Origin: Agrococcus sp. Marseille-Q4369
GTDB lineage: Bacteria > Actinomycetota > Actinomycetes > Actinomycetales > Microbacteriaceae
Assembly (NCBI RefSeq): GCF_018308945.1
Contig: NZ_CP070501.1
Coordinates: 2,170,001-2,234,000, forward strand
Reading direction: 5' to 3'
Length of the DNA stretch: 64,000 nt
Shown: positions 63,735 through 64,000 of the stretch, piece by piece
Position numbering within the stretch: position 1 is the first letter of the stretch
Layout: the number at the start of each line of letters is the position of its first letter
The notes under the pieces: model-generated
Database searches by the model: none
What the model was told of the DNA's origin: nothing
The model's input: only the letters and a program-made list of their open reading frames with translations
Made by a program: the position numbers and the translations under genes

Positions 63735-64000
63735 ATGCCAGAGCTGCTCCCTCCCATCGCCATGCTCGGTGTCGGCTCGATGGGCGGCGCGATCCTCACG
63801 GGGCTCGCGCGTCACGGCGCCGAGCGCATCGTCGTGACAAACCGCACCGCCGCGAAGGCGGGCGCGATCGGCCACGAGGGCGTCGAGTCGATCGCGCTCG
63901 AGTCGGAGCCGGGCGGCAACGCCCGCGCGGTCGCCGGCGCGAAGCTCGTCGTGCTCGGCGTCAAGCCGGCCGGCATCGTCGAGCTCGCGCGCGACATCGC
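63735..64000 (+). CDS. proC: Pyrroline-5-carboxylate reductase, cut by window end
   Basis: The first 88 residues of ProC, the last step of proline synthesis. The N-terminus LPPIAMLGVGSMGGAILTGL is the Rossmann nucleotide site, followed by RIVVTNRTAAKAG and LVVLGVKPAGIVELARDI, typical for this enzyme. The rest lies beyond 64000. TAGCCT ends 6 bases before ATG 63735, another leaderless arrangement. Divergent from the CDF gene, 53 bases apart. Confidence 0.93.
   Translation, partial: MPELLPPIAMLGVGSMGGAILTGLARHGAERIVVTNRTAAKAGAIGHEGVESIALESEPGGNARAVAGAKLVVLGVKPAGIVELARDI

Overview
The window is a gene-dense, very high-GC actinobacterial chromosome segment. The gene content (DUF3073, DUF4190 and DUF2510 proteins, CsbD, an LCP-family ligase, a TipA-like MerR regulator, paired CrcB proteins, lipoproteins with Pro/Thr-rich linkers) fits Microbacteriaceae best; that placement is inference from gene content and style, not from a marker phylogeny. 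No prophage, CRISPR array, rRNA operon or replication origin was seen. The P-type ATPase (left edge) and proC (right edge) are cut by the window.

Layout. 1-4.2 kb: cation P-type ATPase and two membrane proteins. 4.2-10.2 kb: purF and purM, separated by a stress-type SDR and the threonine-to-glycine pair kbl-tdh. 10.3-15.3 kb: DUF4190 proteins, serine ammonia-lyase, DUF3073, two overlapping crcB genes and a TipA-like regulator with a clear operator. 15.3-25.4 kb: RND efflux permease, DUF2510 protein, DEAD-box helicase with a repeat-rich N-terminus, NAD(P)-binding protein, recQ and an S4 RNA-binding protein. 25.4-32.9 kb: small membrane proteins, a CitE-like lyase, CsbD, a DHA2-type drug exporter, an M15 peptidase lipoprotein, three tandem Gly/Ser-rich tail-anchored proteins, a CapA-like lipoprotein and a two-gene SMR exporter. 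32.9-37.4 kb: a broken epoxide hydrolase, pgm and a PLP decarboxylase, with a long inverted repeat between the last two. 37.4-42.2 kb: an accessory island of lower GC carrying a lipoprotein, a secreted 111-residue peptide, an ABC transporter with a membrane adaptor, and an ISL3-type transposase remnant. 42.5-49 kb: pheA, a lipid kinase, serS, a HAD phosphatase, three tRNA genes, an LCP protein and a cold-shock protein. 49-64 kb: housekeeping and stress genes, including agmatinase-like, OsmC, FKBP, a GlcD-like oxidase, an Ogt-sigma-Ogt operon, a winged-helix regulator behind a possible leader peptide, upp, tadA, a CDF exporter and proC.

Themes. Many genes carry a TANNNT box 6-7 bases before the start codon, which predicts leaderless transcripts. 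Most convergent gene pairs are separated by strong hairpins, two of them being near-identical copies of one nested inverted repeat. The best candidates for undescribed biology are the secreted-peptide/ABC cluster (38.1-41.5 kb), a 38-residue peptide with a duplicated EDDFIIMGG unit (51.7-51.8 kb), the sigma factor translationally coupled between two alkyltransferases (54.9-56.5 kb), and the Met-rich leader peptide at 60.5-60.6 kb. All functions are read from sequence alone.
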